A DNA stretch of 64,000 nt from an uncultured Candidatus Melainabacteria bacterium (GTDB lineage: Bacteria; Cyanobacteriota; Vampirovibrionia; Gastranaerophilales; Gastranaerophilaceae), in the NCBI GenBank assembly GCA_947361615.1, contig CANAJP010000002.1:18344-82343 (forward strand), given 5' to 3'. The position numbers and the translations under genes are program-made. Numbering within the stretch: position 1 is the stretch's first letter; every line of letters begins with the position of its first letter. Under the pieces are notes generated by a model. It made no database searches and was not told the origin of the DNA. It saw nothing but the letters and a program-made list of their open reading frames with translations. Positions 54,604-62,826 of this stretch are shown here, piece by piece.

Positions 54604-56525
54604 TGCTTGAAGCAAATACGAAATGGATTTCTGAAGAACTTGCCTGTCAACACTTGATGATTAAGCCTAAAACGTTAAAAGAACGTTGTAGAAATGGTGA
54701 ATTCATTTATAGAATAGAGAAAAAAGGTAGACAAACCACCTATTCTATCAATATAAATTCTCTGCCTCAGAAATTTCAAGAAAACATTTCACAAGATAAT
54801 TATTCTGACGCGCCCAATTGGGCTAAAGCCCAAGCGGATAAATATATCTGCATTATTAAAGCCGCACAAAACCTTAAAGGTCTTGAATTACAAAAATTTA
54901 TTACAGAATGGAATATTGCAAACCCAGACTTAAAAACATCATATCCGGCTTTTATAAAAATGCGACGCAGATACCAGACCGAGGGGATATGCGGTCTCTT
55001 AGCCCGATATGGTCATACAAACTTACAATATGTAATATCAGAGAATTATTTTGAATATTTTAAAAATTTATATCTAATTGAAGGAGCGCCTTCATTACAG
55101 TCATGTTGGGAACTTACCTTAGGCTACGCGATGAAAAATGATGGCATCACCAAATCGGAATTTCCATCACCTATGTCATTCAGACGTAAGCTGCAACGAG
55201 AAATTCCTAAACAAAGTATTTATTTAGCGAGATTCGGCGAGGCTGCTTGGAATAGAAAATATGGCGGCTATATTGAGAGAGATTATTCTAACATCACCTG
55301 TTGTAGTGTATGGGTATCCGACCATGCACAAATCGACATTGCCTGTCTTTCCCCAGACGGCAATGTCGTTTTTCCTTGGGTAACCGCATGGAGAGATTAT
55401 AAGTCCGGCAAATGGCTCGGTTGGATTCTTCAATGCGCGCACCCAAATTCTGACCATATTTTTCAAAGTTTTTACTACGCGGCGACAACTTACGGTCTCC
55501 CCAAAGATGTAATTATAGATAACGGAAAAGATTATCGTTGCAAAGATTTTGCAGGTGGCAGAAAAACAATAAAAATTGATACAAACCAGACAAGAACAAC
55601 AAGTATGCTTTCTGAATTAAATATCGATGTACACTTCGCATTGCCATACAATGCACAGACAAAACCCATTGAACGTGATTTTTTAAAGATTAAGGAACTA
55701 CTATCCAAACACTGTATAGGTTACCGAGGAGGCAATGTCGTAGAACGTCCCGAGAAACTCGCAGAAGAAATCAAAAAAGGTAAGCTGATGTCTTTTGAAG
55801 ATTTCAATAATCTATTTAACGATTTCATAATTAATGTTTTAAATAAACGTCCATCACAGGGTAAAAACCTTAAAGGTCTGTCACCTGATGAACTTTTTAA
55901 TCAAGAGTTTAAAGAAAAAATCACGACATCAAATGATGCTTTAAAATTATTCTGTATGCGCACATCTAAAATATTCACAATTGGTAGAAACGGGATCAAG
56001 GATTCTGAGTTAGGAATTACTTACTGGGCAGACTGGATGATTGCGCAAACTGGATTAAAAGTTTATCTTCGCCGTGACATTCAAAACTACAAAGAAGCAT
56101 GGGCATTCAAAGCTAGCAATGACGAATTTGTGGGCAAAATTAGCGCCGTGAGAGCGGTAGCCGCACTTCATGCAGATAAAATTTCAAAAGAAGAATTCAA
56201 AGAAGCTATGTCCATAAAAAAACGCAACTTGAAAGTTGCAAAAACATTCATTAAACAATCGCAAGAAATTTCGCTTGAAGAACAATGCGAAAACTATAAA
56301 ACTGCTTTTGCTTGCGTTGAAAAGCAGGCGCGACCAAGAATTTCCAAACTTGCTAATACTAATATGGATAAAGCAATACGAAAAAATAAAGACATGGAAG
56401 CTCGTGGTAAAAATGATTTATCAATGTTTATTAAAGAAAACGTTATTGATGATGAACCATTATATTTATTTGCTACAGACAAAATTCTTGAAGACGAGCT
56501 AAAAGGAGTTGCGTATGGATATTAG
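54600..56525 (+). CDS. Mu-type transposase (DDE), module 2
   Basis: 641 aa from the ATG that overlaps the previous stop. N-terminal MuA-like DNA-binding domain (WISEELACQHLMIKPKTLKE). The catalytic core has D241 (WVSDHAQ), D307 (VIIDNGKD) and E358 (TKPIERDF). The Mu-C domain and a basic C-terminus follow. It ends by overlapping the ATPase gene by 11 nt. It carries a terminator-like hairpin at 55334-55373, at nearly the same relative position as in transposase 1. Confidence 0.9.
   Translation: MMLEANTKWISEELACQHLMIKPKTLKERCRNGEFIYRIEKKGRQTTYSININSLPQKFQENISQDNYSDAPNWAKAQADKYICIIKAAQNLKGLELQKFITEWNIANPDLKTSYPAFIKMRRRYQTEGICGLLARYGHTNLQYVISENYFEYFKNLYLIEGAPSLQSCWELTLGYAMKNDGITKSEFPSPMSFRRKLQREIPKQSIYLARFGEAAWNRKYGGYIERDYSNITCCSVWVSDHAQIDIACLSPDGNVVFPWVTAWRDYKSGKWLGWILQCAHPNSDHIFQSFYYAATTYGLPKDVIIDNGKDYRCKDFAGGRKTIKIDTNQTRTTSMLSELNIDVHFALPYNAQTKPIERDFLKIKELLSKHCIGYRGGNVVERPEKLAEEIKKGKLMSFEDFNNLFNDFIINVLNKRPSQGKNLKGLSPDELFNQEFKEKITTSNDALKLFCMRTSKIFTIGRNGIKDSELGITYWADWMIAQTGLKVYLRRDIQNYKEAWAFKASNDEFVGKISAVRAVAALHADKISKEEFKEAMSIKKRNLKVAKTFIKQSQEISLEEQCENYKTAFACVEKQARPRISKLANTNMDKAIRKNKDMEARGKNDLSMFIKENVIDDEPLYLFATDKILEDELKGVAYGY
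55334..55373 (+). other. Intrinsic-terminator-like hairpin inside transposase gene 2
   Basis: CGACATTGCC pairs with GGCAATGTCG (10 bp). A one-base bulge and an inner GTCT/AGAC stem close on loop TTCCCC. TTTTT follows at 55369-55373. It begins about five codons after the D241 codon. Its sequence is unrelated to the hairpin in gene 1. Confidence 0.75.
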
Positions 56526-57393
56526 GACTCAATTACGCGAACTCATGGAAAAGAATAATTATAGTATGGCTTATATAGCAACTGCTACTGGAATTGCAAA
56601 ATCCACAATCAGCATGTGGCTTAACGAAAACTATAACGGTAAAAATGATAAAATTACAGATGTTATTAACAATTTTATTCAACGCGAAAAAGAACGCACC
56701 TTTGATGAAGATTTACCAATTGTTGATATTTCAATCATAAAATATATTTCAGAAATAGGCAGACTTTGTCATACAAAAGGAAAAATCGGTGTTTGTGTCG
56801 GGGTTGCAGGCTTAGGGAAAACAGTTGCGGTTAAAGAATATGCCAAAACAGCTCTTGATGCAATATTAATCGAAAGTGATTCCGGCTACACAGCCAAATC
56901 GTTACTCAAAGAAATACACAGAAGACTTGGACTTTCTGGCAAAGGTTCCGTTTACGATCTAATGTCAGAAGTCGTCAACAAGTTAAACCAATCCGGCAGA
57001 CTTTTAATTATAGATGAAGCGGAGAACTTACCATACCGAGCCTTGGAAATTACCCGCAGGATCCACGATAAAACAGGAGTTGGTGTACTTTTAGTTGGTA
57101 GAAATATCTTATATGAAAACCTGAGAGGTTTCAACAATCAGTACGATCAACTATATTCAAGAGTCAAATATTACAAACAACTCGATAGATTATTTTTACA
57201 AGATGTTATTAGAATTCTTGATGCCGCAGGACAAAATCCTAGACTTGCAGACACGTATCTGCAATATTCCGGCGGGAACACAAGGAAACTAGAACATCTA
57301 ATTAGCCACAGCAACAGTATTGCCCAATTTAACGGAAAAACTGAGGTCGATGTTGCGGTTATTAAGAAAACTTCCAAATTATTAATGGGATAA
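56515..57393 (+). CDS. MuB-like target-DNA ATPase, module 2
   Basis: 292 aa from the ATG 6 nt after AAAAGGAG. Residues 1-60 are an XRE-like helix-turn-helix (YSMAYIATATGIAKSTISMW), as in phage Mu B protein. Walker A is GVAGLGKTVA and Walker B LLIIDEAENL. The C-terminal domain binds DNA. It forms filaments on target DNA and stimulates the transposase. Confidence 0.9.
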   Translation: MDIRTQLRELMEKNNYSMAYIATATGIAKSTISMWLNENYNGKNDKITDVINNFIQREKERTFDEDLPIVDISIIKYISEIGRLCHTKGKIGVCVGVAGLGKTVAVKEYAKTALDAILIESDSGYTAKSLLKEIHRRLGLSGKGSVYDLMSEVVNKLNQSGRLLIIDEAENLPYRALEITRRIHDKTGVGVLLVGRNILYENLRGFNNQYDQLYSRVKYYKQLDRLFLQDVIRILDAAGQNPRLADTYLQYSGGNTRKLEHLISHSNSIAQFNGKTEVDVAVIKKTSKLLMG

Positions 57394-57394
57394 A

Positions 57395-57841
57395 ATGGCA
57401 ACAAAGTTTCAAATAAAAAAAATACATACGTTAAAAAACATCTTAGGCTTAAATGAAGATATATATAGAGAGATTTTAAATTCTTTTAACGCGCAGTCAT
57501 CAAAAGAATTAAATTTCAATGCTGCAAATCGTCTGCTTAACCAATTAGAAAATAAAGCTGTTTCACTTAATCGTTGGGAAAAGCAATCTAAAAAATATGA
57601 AAGTCTAAAACGTCCACAACACATGGCGACAGCATCCCAAATGCGTATGTTAGAAAGTTTATGGCGCGAGCTTTGCTATATTGATTCTGATAAATTCGCT
57701 AAAACTTCACTCAGAAAAATCTTAAAGATGAAGTTACAAATTGATGACATAATGTTCCTGACTAAAAAACAAGCCAATAAAGCCATAAATTTAGTATTAG
57801 GGATGAAAGAAAATTTAAAAGATGCGGCCACATCGTTATGA
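57395..57841 (+). CDS. Mu gp16/GemA-like protein
   Basis: 148 aa. FQIKKIHTLKNILGLNEDIYREIL and, near residue 78, ATASQMRMLESLWRELCYID match the Mu GemA/gp16 family (DUF1018), an early regulator affecting host gene expression and supercoiling. Directly follows the ATPase. Confidence 0.82.
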   Translation: MATKFQIKKIHTLKNILGLNEDIYREILNSFNAQSSKELNFNAANRLLNQLENKAVSLNRWEKQSKKYESLKRPQHMATASQMRMLESLWRELCYIDSDKFAKTSLRKILKMKLQIDDIMFLTKKQANKAINLVLGMKENLKDAATSL

Positions 57842-57867
57842 TAGAAGAAAAACAAGGAGAAACTACA

Positions 57868-58188
57868 ATGGAAACAATCACGGAAAACAAACCAAATCGA
57901 ATTGGAAATCAATTTTTTGGAGACATAAAGGATCCCAATGAACCTTTAGACTGCAACTGTATAATCAACGGGTTAATCAAAAATCAGATTATTGAACTTG
58001 AAGAAAAATTAAAAAATAATGCATATAAACTTTTTAGACTTGCTAGTAGTTCTGAAAAAAATGCATCTAATATTACATCGGCAATGGTTACTCTTGATGA
58101 TAGCAAAGTGCTTGACGGACAAATTGATATTCTTAAAAAACTGCAAGCTGATTTACAAACAGCACTTCAGCCAACAATAGCAGCCTAG
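57868..58188 (+). CDS. Small early phage protein, unknown
   Basis: 106 aa from the ATG after AAGGAG; an alternative start at 57838 overlaps gemA. Central coiled region (IIELEEKLKNNAYKLFRLAS). No family recognised; position between gemA and mor. Confidence 0.6.
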   Translation: METITENKPNRIGNQFFGDIKDPNEPLDCNCIINGLIKNQIIELEEKLKNNAYKLFRLASSSEKNASNITSAMVTLDDSKVLDGQIDILKKLQADLQTALQPTIAA

Positions 58189-58200
58189 CACAGGTCGAAA

Positions 58201-58227
58201 CGGTCGGCTAACAGTGCAAGCTGACCG
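58201..58227 (+). other. Hairpin upstream of the Mor-like gene
   Basis: CGGTCGGC/GCTGACCG 8-bp stem with one G-T pair and an 11-nt loop, followed by a small palindrome TAGAGT-AG-ACTCTA (58231-58244). It has no T run, so it may be a regulatory RNA fold rather than a terminator. Confidence 0.45.
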
Positions 58228-58278
58228 TCTTAGAGTAGACTCTAACTGATGATGACCAAGCTAAAAGAAGAGGAATTT

Positions 58279-58584
58279 ATGCAGTACAAACCTTGGATGG
58301 ATTATATAAAACCAGAAGATATGCCCAATGATGACCTGAAATTCATTGCAGAAAATGCCGGCATTAAATCAGCAATCGCATTAGTTTTTTGTACTCCGGG
58401 ATTAACAGTTAATATCCCCAAAAATCCTTTCAAAGAGGTTAAAGAACGTTACATTATTGACCAATATGACGGGACTAAATATACCATCAACAGACTTGCT
58501 GTGGAATGCAACTTATCCCAAAGATATATTTATAAAATTTTAAAACGAAATCTCGAAAAGAAAAAAAAGAAAATTGATCCATAA
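58279..58584 (+). CDS. Mor/C-type middle-transcription activator
   Basis: 101 aa from the ATG after AGAGGA; an earlier ATG at 58249 lacks a ribosome site. The C-terminal helix-turn-helix (YTINRLAVECNLSQRYIYKI) and the preceding dimer region fit the Mu Mor/C family, which switches on late promoters. It is followed by a strong terminator. Confidence 0.78.
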   Translation: MQYKPWMDYIKPEDMPNDDLKFIAENAGIKSAIALVFCTPGLTVNIPKNPFKEVKERYIIDQYDGTKYTINRLAVECNLSQRYIYKILKRNLEKKKKKIDP

Positions 58585-58616
58585 CCAATCCACACAACTT
58601 ACCATCATACTCTCCA

Positions 58617-58646
58617 CGTCAATGTTATTCATTGACGTTTTTTTTG
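58617..58646 (+). terminator. Terminator of the early operon
   Basis: CGTCAATG-ttatt-CATTGACG followed by eight T. Confidence 0.9.
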
Positions 58647-58666
58647 TTTTATGTAAAAATTGTACA

Positions 58667-59617
58667 ATGAGACATTTGGGCAGATTAAAATATATAGTTG
58701 ATACTCTACATAACACAATACAAAAATCGACCCTTTATGGCTTTAAACAATTTATACAGTTAAATGACCAACATGTTGGTTGGACAATAATTAGTGATTA
58801 TTGTATTGACGCTATGGACAAGCCTAATAATTGTCTGACATTTTCAATCACTCCCATGTCCCCGAGCTTGTATCATACTATCAATTGGGCTATTGAACAG
58901 GATATTCCTAAAGATTTGAAGAAAACAAAAGACATCCCAGACAAAACAATTAAATTCCTTAGATACAATTGTTTTTTCTATAATTTTAACTTTCTCATTG
59001 ACGATTTTAGATATATAATATCACCATCAGGTGACACAAAAGACACACAAAGAATACTATTAAATGACGTAAAAAGAATAATAAACCAATATAAATATGA
59101 TGATAATTTTGCAAAAACTTATAAATTTTTTCTACAAGAACTTGAACGACCCAATTTTAACATAGCACTTTTCAACAGAATTTATATCGCTTGTGTTATT
59201 TGCTCATATCTACATATTCAAATACTAAAATATGCAAAAAAGGCTACTACGGTGTCATGGTTATCTGATAGAGGAAAAATTGCAGATGCATACAATCACT
59301 TTGCGATGTGTTTATACCAGACATTTTATGACAATTTACGATTGAAATATAAAATAACAAATGCTGAAAAAAGTGTAATATTTGGAGCACAAGACGCAAA
59401 TAAAAAACTATTTTACGATAACTGTATAAAAATTCCTGATTACCTTGCAGGTACATTAGCATCTTATGACATGGAGAAAAATGACATTGAAAAAGAAAAG
59501 CACAGAAAAATAATTGACGAAGTTTTTGCGAATAATAATAAAATTACGACATTCAAGTTATCATTCAAAGATGGAATAAAATGTTCTAAAATAATATTTT
59601 CTAAGCCCGATTGTTAA
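58667..59617 (+). CDS. Cargo gene of unknown function (possibly DUF3800-like)
   Basis: 316 aa from ATG 58667, just after the early terminator; the open frame reaches back to 58574 but through the terminator. AT-rich, with many Tyr, Asn and Lys. The C-terminal half has VSWLSDRGKIADAYN and later IKIPDYLAGTLASYD, which recalls the Asp-Arg and PDxxAG motifs of DUF3800-like nuclease-fold proteins found near mobile elements. The N-terminal half is unassigned. The stop lies in the loop of a bidirectional terminator shared with the opposite gene. Confidence 0.55.
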   Translation: MRHLGRLKYIVDTLHNTIQKSTLYGFKQFIQLNDQHVGWTIISDYCIDAMDKPNNCLTFSITPMSPSLYHTINWAIEQDIPKDLKKTKDIPDKTIKFLRYNCFFYNFNFLIDDFRYIISPSGDTKDTQRILLNDVKRIINQYKYDDNFAKTYKFFLQELERPNFNIALFNRIYIACVICSYLHIQILKYAKKATTVSWLSDRGKIADAYNHFAMCLYQTFYDNLRLKYKITNAEKSVIFGAQDANKKLFYDNCIKIPDYLAGTLASYDMEKNDIEKEKHRKIIDEVFANNNKITTFKLSFKDGIKCSKIIFSKPDC

Positions 59618-59633
59618 CTTTCAATCGGGCTTA
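59602..59633. terminator. Bidirectional terminator holding both stop codons
   Basis: TAAGCCCGATTG/CAATCGGGCTTA perfect 12-bp stem. Loop TTAACTTT contains the stop of the rightward gene and the stop of the leftward one (overlap of 4 nt). Confidence 0.8.
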
Positions 59634-59808
59634 TGAAATCCATATTAATATTATATTTTTTACCTTTTACGTCTACGCAAGTCGCGAATTGAACATCTTT
59701 GTCGGCATAACTATTATCCCAAGTAAAAAGAATTAAGCCTAATTCATTAGTTTCGTTGTTAATAATCTTGGTCCCAAACAATGTGTAGTCTTGATTTTTA
59801 AATGTCAT
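59614..59808 (-). CDS. Small cargo protein 1
   Basis: 64 aa, GGAGG 7 nt before the ATG. DYTLFGTKIINNETNELGLI then WDNSYADKDVQFATCVDVK suggests a small beta-rich protein. No family recognised. Transcribed from the first copy of the repeated promoter module. Confidence 0.6.
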   Translation of the reverse strand: MTFKNQDYTLFGTKIINNETNELGLILFTWDNSYADKDVQFATCVDVKGKKYNINMDFISPIES

Positions 59809-59816
59809 AATTTTTA

Positions 59817-59906
59817 CCTCCGTTTGTTATTTTCTACATTTACATTAATCACTCTCAATGCTATGGATATCAAGCCATTACAAGTATTTTGTATCATTCG
59901 GACACA
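59817..59906 (-). promoter_or_regulatory. Repeated promoter/operator module, copy 1
   Basis: Minus-strand order: GTGTC-cgaat-GATAC dyad, ~17 nt, TTGATA (-35), 17 nt, GATTAA (-10), then GGAGG. About 65 bp are nearly identical to copy 2. Confidence 0.65.
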
Positions 59907-59908
59907 TA

Positions 59909-59931
59909 AATTGGGGTTTAATACCCCAATT
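59909..59931 (-). terminator. Hairpin ending cargo gene 2
   Basis: AATTGGGG/CCCCAATT stem, loop TTTAATA, overlapping the stop of the gene at 59918. Confidence 0.6.
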
Positions 59932-60115
59932 CAGTCAAAACTTTGTCCATATCTGATTCGCTTGGACTATCATCAAGCCAACAATAAGCATTACTATCAC
60001 TAAAGAATTCTGAATGTTCAATAAATTTTAACTTTTCTAAAACATTTAAAACCTCTTCAACATTTGTTAAAATTTCATAACTTAAGGCTGATACTTTTAA
60101 ATTTTTCTTTGCCAT
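59918..60115 (-). CDS. Small cargo protein 2
   Basis: 65 aa, GGAGG before the ATG. LKVSALSYEILTNVEEVLNVLEKLKFI is helical; the acidic C-terminus is DDSPSESDMDKVLTELGY. No family recognised. Second cassette. Confidence 0.6.
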   Translation of the reverse strand: MAKKNLKVSALSYEILTNVEEVLNVLEKLKFIEHSEFFSDSNAYCWLDDSPSESDMDKVLTELGY

Positions 60116-60121
60116 AATATG

Positions 60122-60210
60122 ACCTCCTTTATTTGTCTACATACATATTAATCACTCTCAATGCTGTGGATATCAAGTTATCGCAAGTATTTCGTATCAT
60201 TCGGACACAT
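60122..60210 (-). promoter_or_regulatory. Repeated promoter/operator module, copy 2
   Basis: Same order and spacing as copy 1, including GAGAGTGATTAAT at the -10 and the GTGTCCGAATGATAC dyad. Confidence 0.65.
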
Positions 60211-60212
60211 TA

Positions 60213-60230
60213 AAGGGGCTTTCGCCCCTT
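60213..60230 (-). terminator. Hairpin ending cargo gene 3
   Basis: AAGGGGC-tttc-GCCCCTT. On the minus strand followed by TTTAAT; weak T run. Confidence 0.6.
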
Positions 60231-60232
60231 CA

Positions 60233-61054
60233 CTATAAATATTTATGCGCAATTACCTTAAGCTCTGCTCCCATATCTACTAATTTCAGTACAGCTTGTT
60301 CATAATTTTCTGAGTCACTTAAATCAACACTAAATATTTTTCTAATTTTGGATGATTTATTGTTTTCTTTCGAATCCCATAAAAGTGTACCTATTTCACT
60401 TTCAACTTCAACTTTATGTTCTAGCAACTTTTCAAACTTCGTTTTATCATTATTTATTAGAATTTCAGATGCTACAAAATTCTTCTCTGTATTGATTGTT
60501 TGTAAAATTTGGACACCTGACTTATTAATTGCTACATATTGATAATGTCTCGGCAAGGCTTCCTTTATTTGCATATCCGGATGTTCACTTTGGTCACAGA
60601 TATCAATATATTTTTCCCATAGTGTTTTTTGAAGTAATTTAGATGGGGTGTTTTCATTGACTTTTCTTTCGCTTTTAATTTTGAATGGTGGTTTTAAAAG
60701 GCATTCAAAGTCCATTTTATCGTCATTCAAGACAGCTTTAAAGATAAAAATTTTAAGTTTACCCTTGGAATGTTCATTAATAAGTCGCATAAATTTCGTA
60801 ATATTTTCTTTCGGATTTGTTATTACCCAAACAAAATATGGTGTTTTAGTTTGTTTTTGTACAATATCATCGCTGACCACATTAAGAAAAGTTTCAATAT
60901 TCTGTGTTAGTTCAGCAATAGTAACTACGACTTTACCTTTTGAGTTTTGATACTCTGCAATTGTGTTTGTAATGATTTCAGGTGTATTATCTGCTAAATA
61001 CTCTGAAAAATTTTGTTTGCTCTTAAAAGCCTGTTCTGGTGTAATTGTCGTCAT
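60233..61054 (-). CDS. Cargo protein 3, C-terminal DUF4268-like
   Basis: 273 aa from the ATG after GGAGG; a longer frame starts at 61093. The C-terminus (LINNDKTKFEKLLEHKVEVE, then GTLLWDSKENN, then a final VDMGAELK) is similar to DUF4268 domains, often found beside nucleases or in restriction/defence genes. The N-terminal half, with VVVTIAELTQNIETFLNVVS and TPYFVWVITNPKENI, may be nuclease-like, but catalytic residues are not clear. Third cassette. Confidence 0.55.
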   Translation of the reverse strand: MTTITPEQAFKSKQNFSEYLADNTPEIITNTIAEYQNSKGKVVVTIAELTQNIETFLNVVSDDIVQKQTKTPYFVWVITNPKENITKFMRLINEHSKGKLKIFIFKAVLNDDKMDFECLLKPPFKIKSERKVNENTPSKLLQKTLWEKYIDICDQSEHPDMQIKEALPRHYQYVAINKSGVQILQTINTEKNFVASEILINNDKTKFEKLLEHKVEVESEIGTLLWDSKENNKSSKIRKIFSVDLSDSENYEQAVLKLVDMGAELKVIAHKYL

Positions 61055-61058
61055 AATG

Positions 61059-61147
61059 ACCTCCTTTATTATTTGTACACAGGCATTCATCACTCTTATC
61101 GTAAATTAATACAAGTCATTACGACTTATTTTGTATCATTCAGACAC
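61059..61147 (-). promoter_or_regulatory. Repeated promoter/operator module, copy 3 (more diverged)
   Basis: Keeps GTGTCTGAATGATAC, TTGTAT (-35), 17 nt, GATGAA (-10) and GGAGG. Adds an AAGTC/GACTT inverted repeat. Confidence 0.6.
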
Positions 61148-61160
61148 ATTAATTTCTGCA

Positions 61161-61183
61161 AAAGCGGTGCATAGCACCGCTTT
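61161..61183 (-). terminator. Terminator of the lysis/tail operon
   Basis: AAAGCGGTGC-ata-GCACCGCTTT 10-bp stem, flanked by T/A runs on both sides. Confidence 0.8.
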
Positions 61184-61184
61184 T

Positions 61185-61475
61185 TTATTCTTTTAATTTT
61201 TTAATTTCCTCCGTAAGATAAATATTATATGCTTCTAGCGTTGAAACACCTATATTAAAACATTCATCATCTAATTGGTTTGGTGTTTCCTTTATTTTAT
61301 TTTTCAGTTTATGCAAACTATTAATTAGTGGTTCGTGAACTTTTGCAATATTTTCATAAAGCCTAGTAACAGATGCGGGGACTTTCTTTTGTAAAAGTTT
61401 CAAAACAAAAGGATGAATAACAGACCAGATAGCGCTTAAATCTTTCCAATTGCTAAGCAGAGATAAAAAATTCAT
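61185..61475 (-). CDS. Small phage protein downstream of amidase
   Basis: 96 aa from the ATG at 61475, after AAAGGAAA. LSAIWSVIHPFVLKLLQK is mildly hydrophobic, the rest charged coiled-coil-like. Could be lysis-related by position, but no true membrane helix is evident. Confidence 0.5.
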   Translation of the reverse strand: MNFLSLLSNWKDLSAIWSVIHPFVLKLLQKKVPASVTRLYENIAKVHEPLINSLHKLKNKIKETPNQLDDECFNIGVSTLEAYNIYLTEEIKKLKE

Positions 61476-62010
61476 AATAATTTCCTTTCTTAATAAACTT
61501 GTATTTATTATTTTCAATCTTGGAGCGATACCAAGATATTTTTTGCCTTAAATAATTTCCAACACTGTTCTGCGATAAATTGGGCAGATAATGAATATAT
61601 GCTATATCCGACTTGCCCTTACGCTTTTGTCGTGGACATTTTTGGTCAAATTCATAGTGAGTAAACACCGATTTTCCAGAAACAACAATCCCATATTTAA
61701 AACTCAAATAAGCTGCCAAACAACATAGTGACTCAAGCTGCTTTTGCGACAATGGATATTTTGTTTGTTTTTTAGATAAATCAAACCCTGCCATGCCACA
61801 AACAGATAAACCTATACATCCTGTGTTACCACCGCCACAATGTTGAGCGTAATTACCATCCTGACAATTCAGATTATCTTCAGGTTTATGAATTCCTGCA
61901 TAAATTCGCCCGAATTTATCGACACAATAATGATAAGCATTCAAATCCGTTGCACAGGGTGAATTTGAACCTCCTGTCCAATGTAAACAAATTTTATTTA
62001 ATGATGCCAT
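61453..62010 (-). CDS. N-acetylmuramoyl-L-alanine amidase (endolysin)
   Basis: 185 aa, AAGGAAT before the ATG. KICLHWTGG gives the first zinc His, THYEFDQKCPRQKRKGK the second His and the final Cys ligand. This is the Amidase_2 fold (PGRP/T7 lysozyme type). The C-terminal ~40 residues are basic. It cuts peptidoglycan stem peptides at phage release. Confidence 0.88.
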   Translation of the reverse strand: MASLNKICLHWTGGSNSPCATDLNAYHYCVDKFGRIYAGIHKPEDNLNCQDGNYAQHCGGGNTGCIGLSVCGMAGFDLSKKQTKYPLSQKQLESLCCLAAYLSFKYGIVVSGKSVFTHYEFDQKCPRQKRKGKSDIAYIHYLPNLSQNSVGNYLRQKISWYRSKIENNKYKFIKKGNYYEFFISA

Positions 62011-62011
62011 T

Positions 62012-62386
62012 CTATTCCTTTCTGCTTTTTTCTAACAATCTTAATTCCTCGCGAAGTTTCTGAACTTCTTTAAGTCTAAAATCAAGCCAAGTTTCGCCAG
62101 TACTTTCGTCTTTAACTGCGGGTTCTCTTATTGCACGTAAACACTTTGTATCAAGTACACATAACTCCTGTTTAATTCCCAAAATCCTTGTATTTTGCTC
62201 CTGCTGAGCCTGTAACTGCTTATAAGTTGCAGCCTCACGCAAATCAACAATACCTGATGAAGTGATGTCGTATTCTTTTCCCAATGTACAACAGCAAAAA
62301 ACTTGCCAAATTTCTTCACTCACAGTACATAAAGGTTCTTTTATAGCATAACCATATGCTTGTTTATTAAAATCAAAATAAATCAT
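62012..62386 (-). CDS. Tail fibre assembly chaperone-like protein 1
   Basis: 124 aa, AAAGGGAAA before the ATG. The C-terminal DTKCLRAIREPAVKDESTGE and TWLDFRLKEVQKLREELRLL are of the kind found in phage tail-assembly chaperones. Second fibre/chaperone pair. Confidence 0.65.
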   Translation of the reverse strand: MIYFDFNKQAYGYAIKEPLCTVSEEIWQVFCCCTLGKEYDITSSGIVDLREAATYKQLQAQQEQNTRILGIKQELCVLDTKCLRAIREPAVKDESTGETWLDFRLKEVQKLREELRLLEKSRKE

Positions 62387-62397
62387 ATAATTTCCCT

Positions 62398-62826
62398 TTA
62401 ATTCTTTTTCAATGGATAAAAAATCAGGGCTACAGAATGAATATGACCAGTATTTTGAAGAAATGCCTGATACATTTTATAAGTTTGCCCCTTATAAATA
62501 CGTTGAAAGCCGCTAGATTGATTTGCAACCCGCACGGTACCATTTGGCAGATCCCAAGAACATTGCGCTTTATTATGATAAATTTCTTGACCATCAACAC
62601 TCGTTACTACATCAATGCAACTTGTTCCCCCGGCGCCCTGATTATTAGCAGAAGCGATCAATATTGATGCAGAATACAGCCATCCGTCTTCAACAGCAAC
62701 ATATTCGGTATTAAATGCCCTAACCAAGCCAGTACTTAAATCTGGCTCGTCACGATTAACTTCGGCATACTTAACCTGTTCTATACCATTTTTATTATAA
62801 AATTTAGGGAACAAACTAGCGCTCAA
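62398..62826 (-). CDS. Tail fibre / receptor-binding protein 1
   Basis: 142 aa from TTG 62826 (AAGGAG 5 nt upstream; frame opens at 62841). Beta-rich (YVAVEDGWLYSASILIASAN, then YHNKAQCSWDLPNG). Likely a small receptor-binding or fibre-tip protein. Confidence 0.55.
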   Translation of the reverse strand: MSASLFPKFYNKNGIEQVKYAEVNRDEPDLSTGLVRAFNTEYVAVEDGWLYSASILIASANNQGAGGTSCIDVVTSVDGQEIYHNKAQCSWDLPNGTVRVANQSSGFQRIYKGQTYKMYQAFLQNTGHIHSVALIFYPLKKN

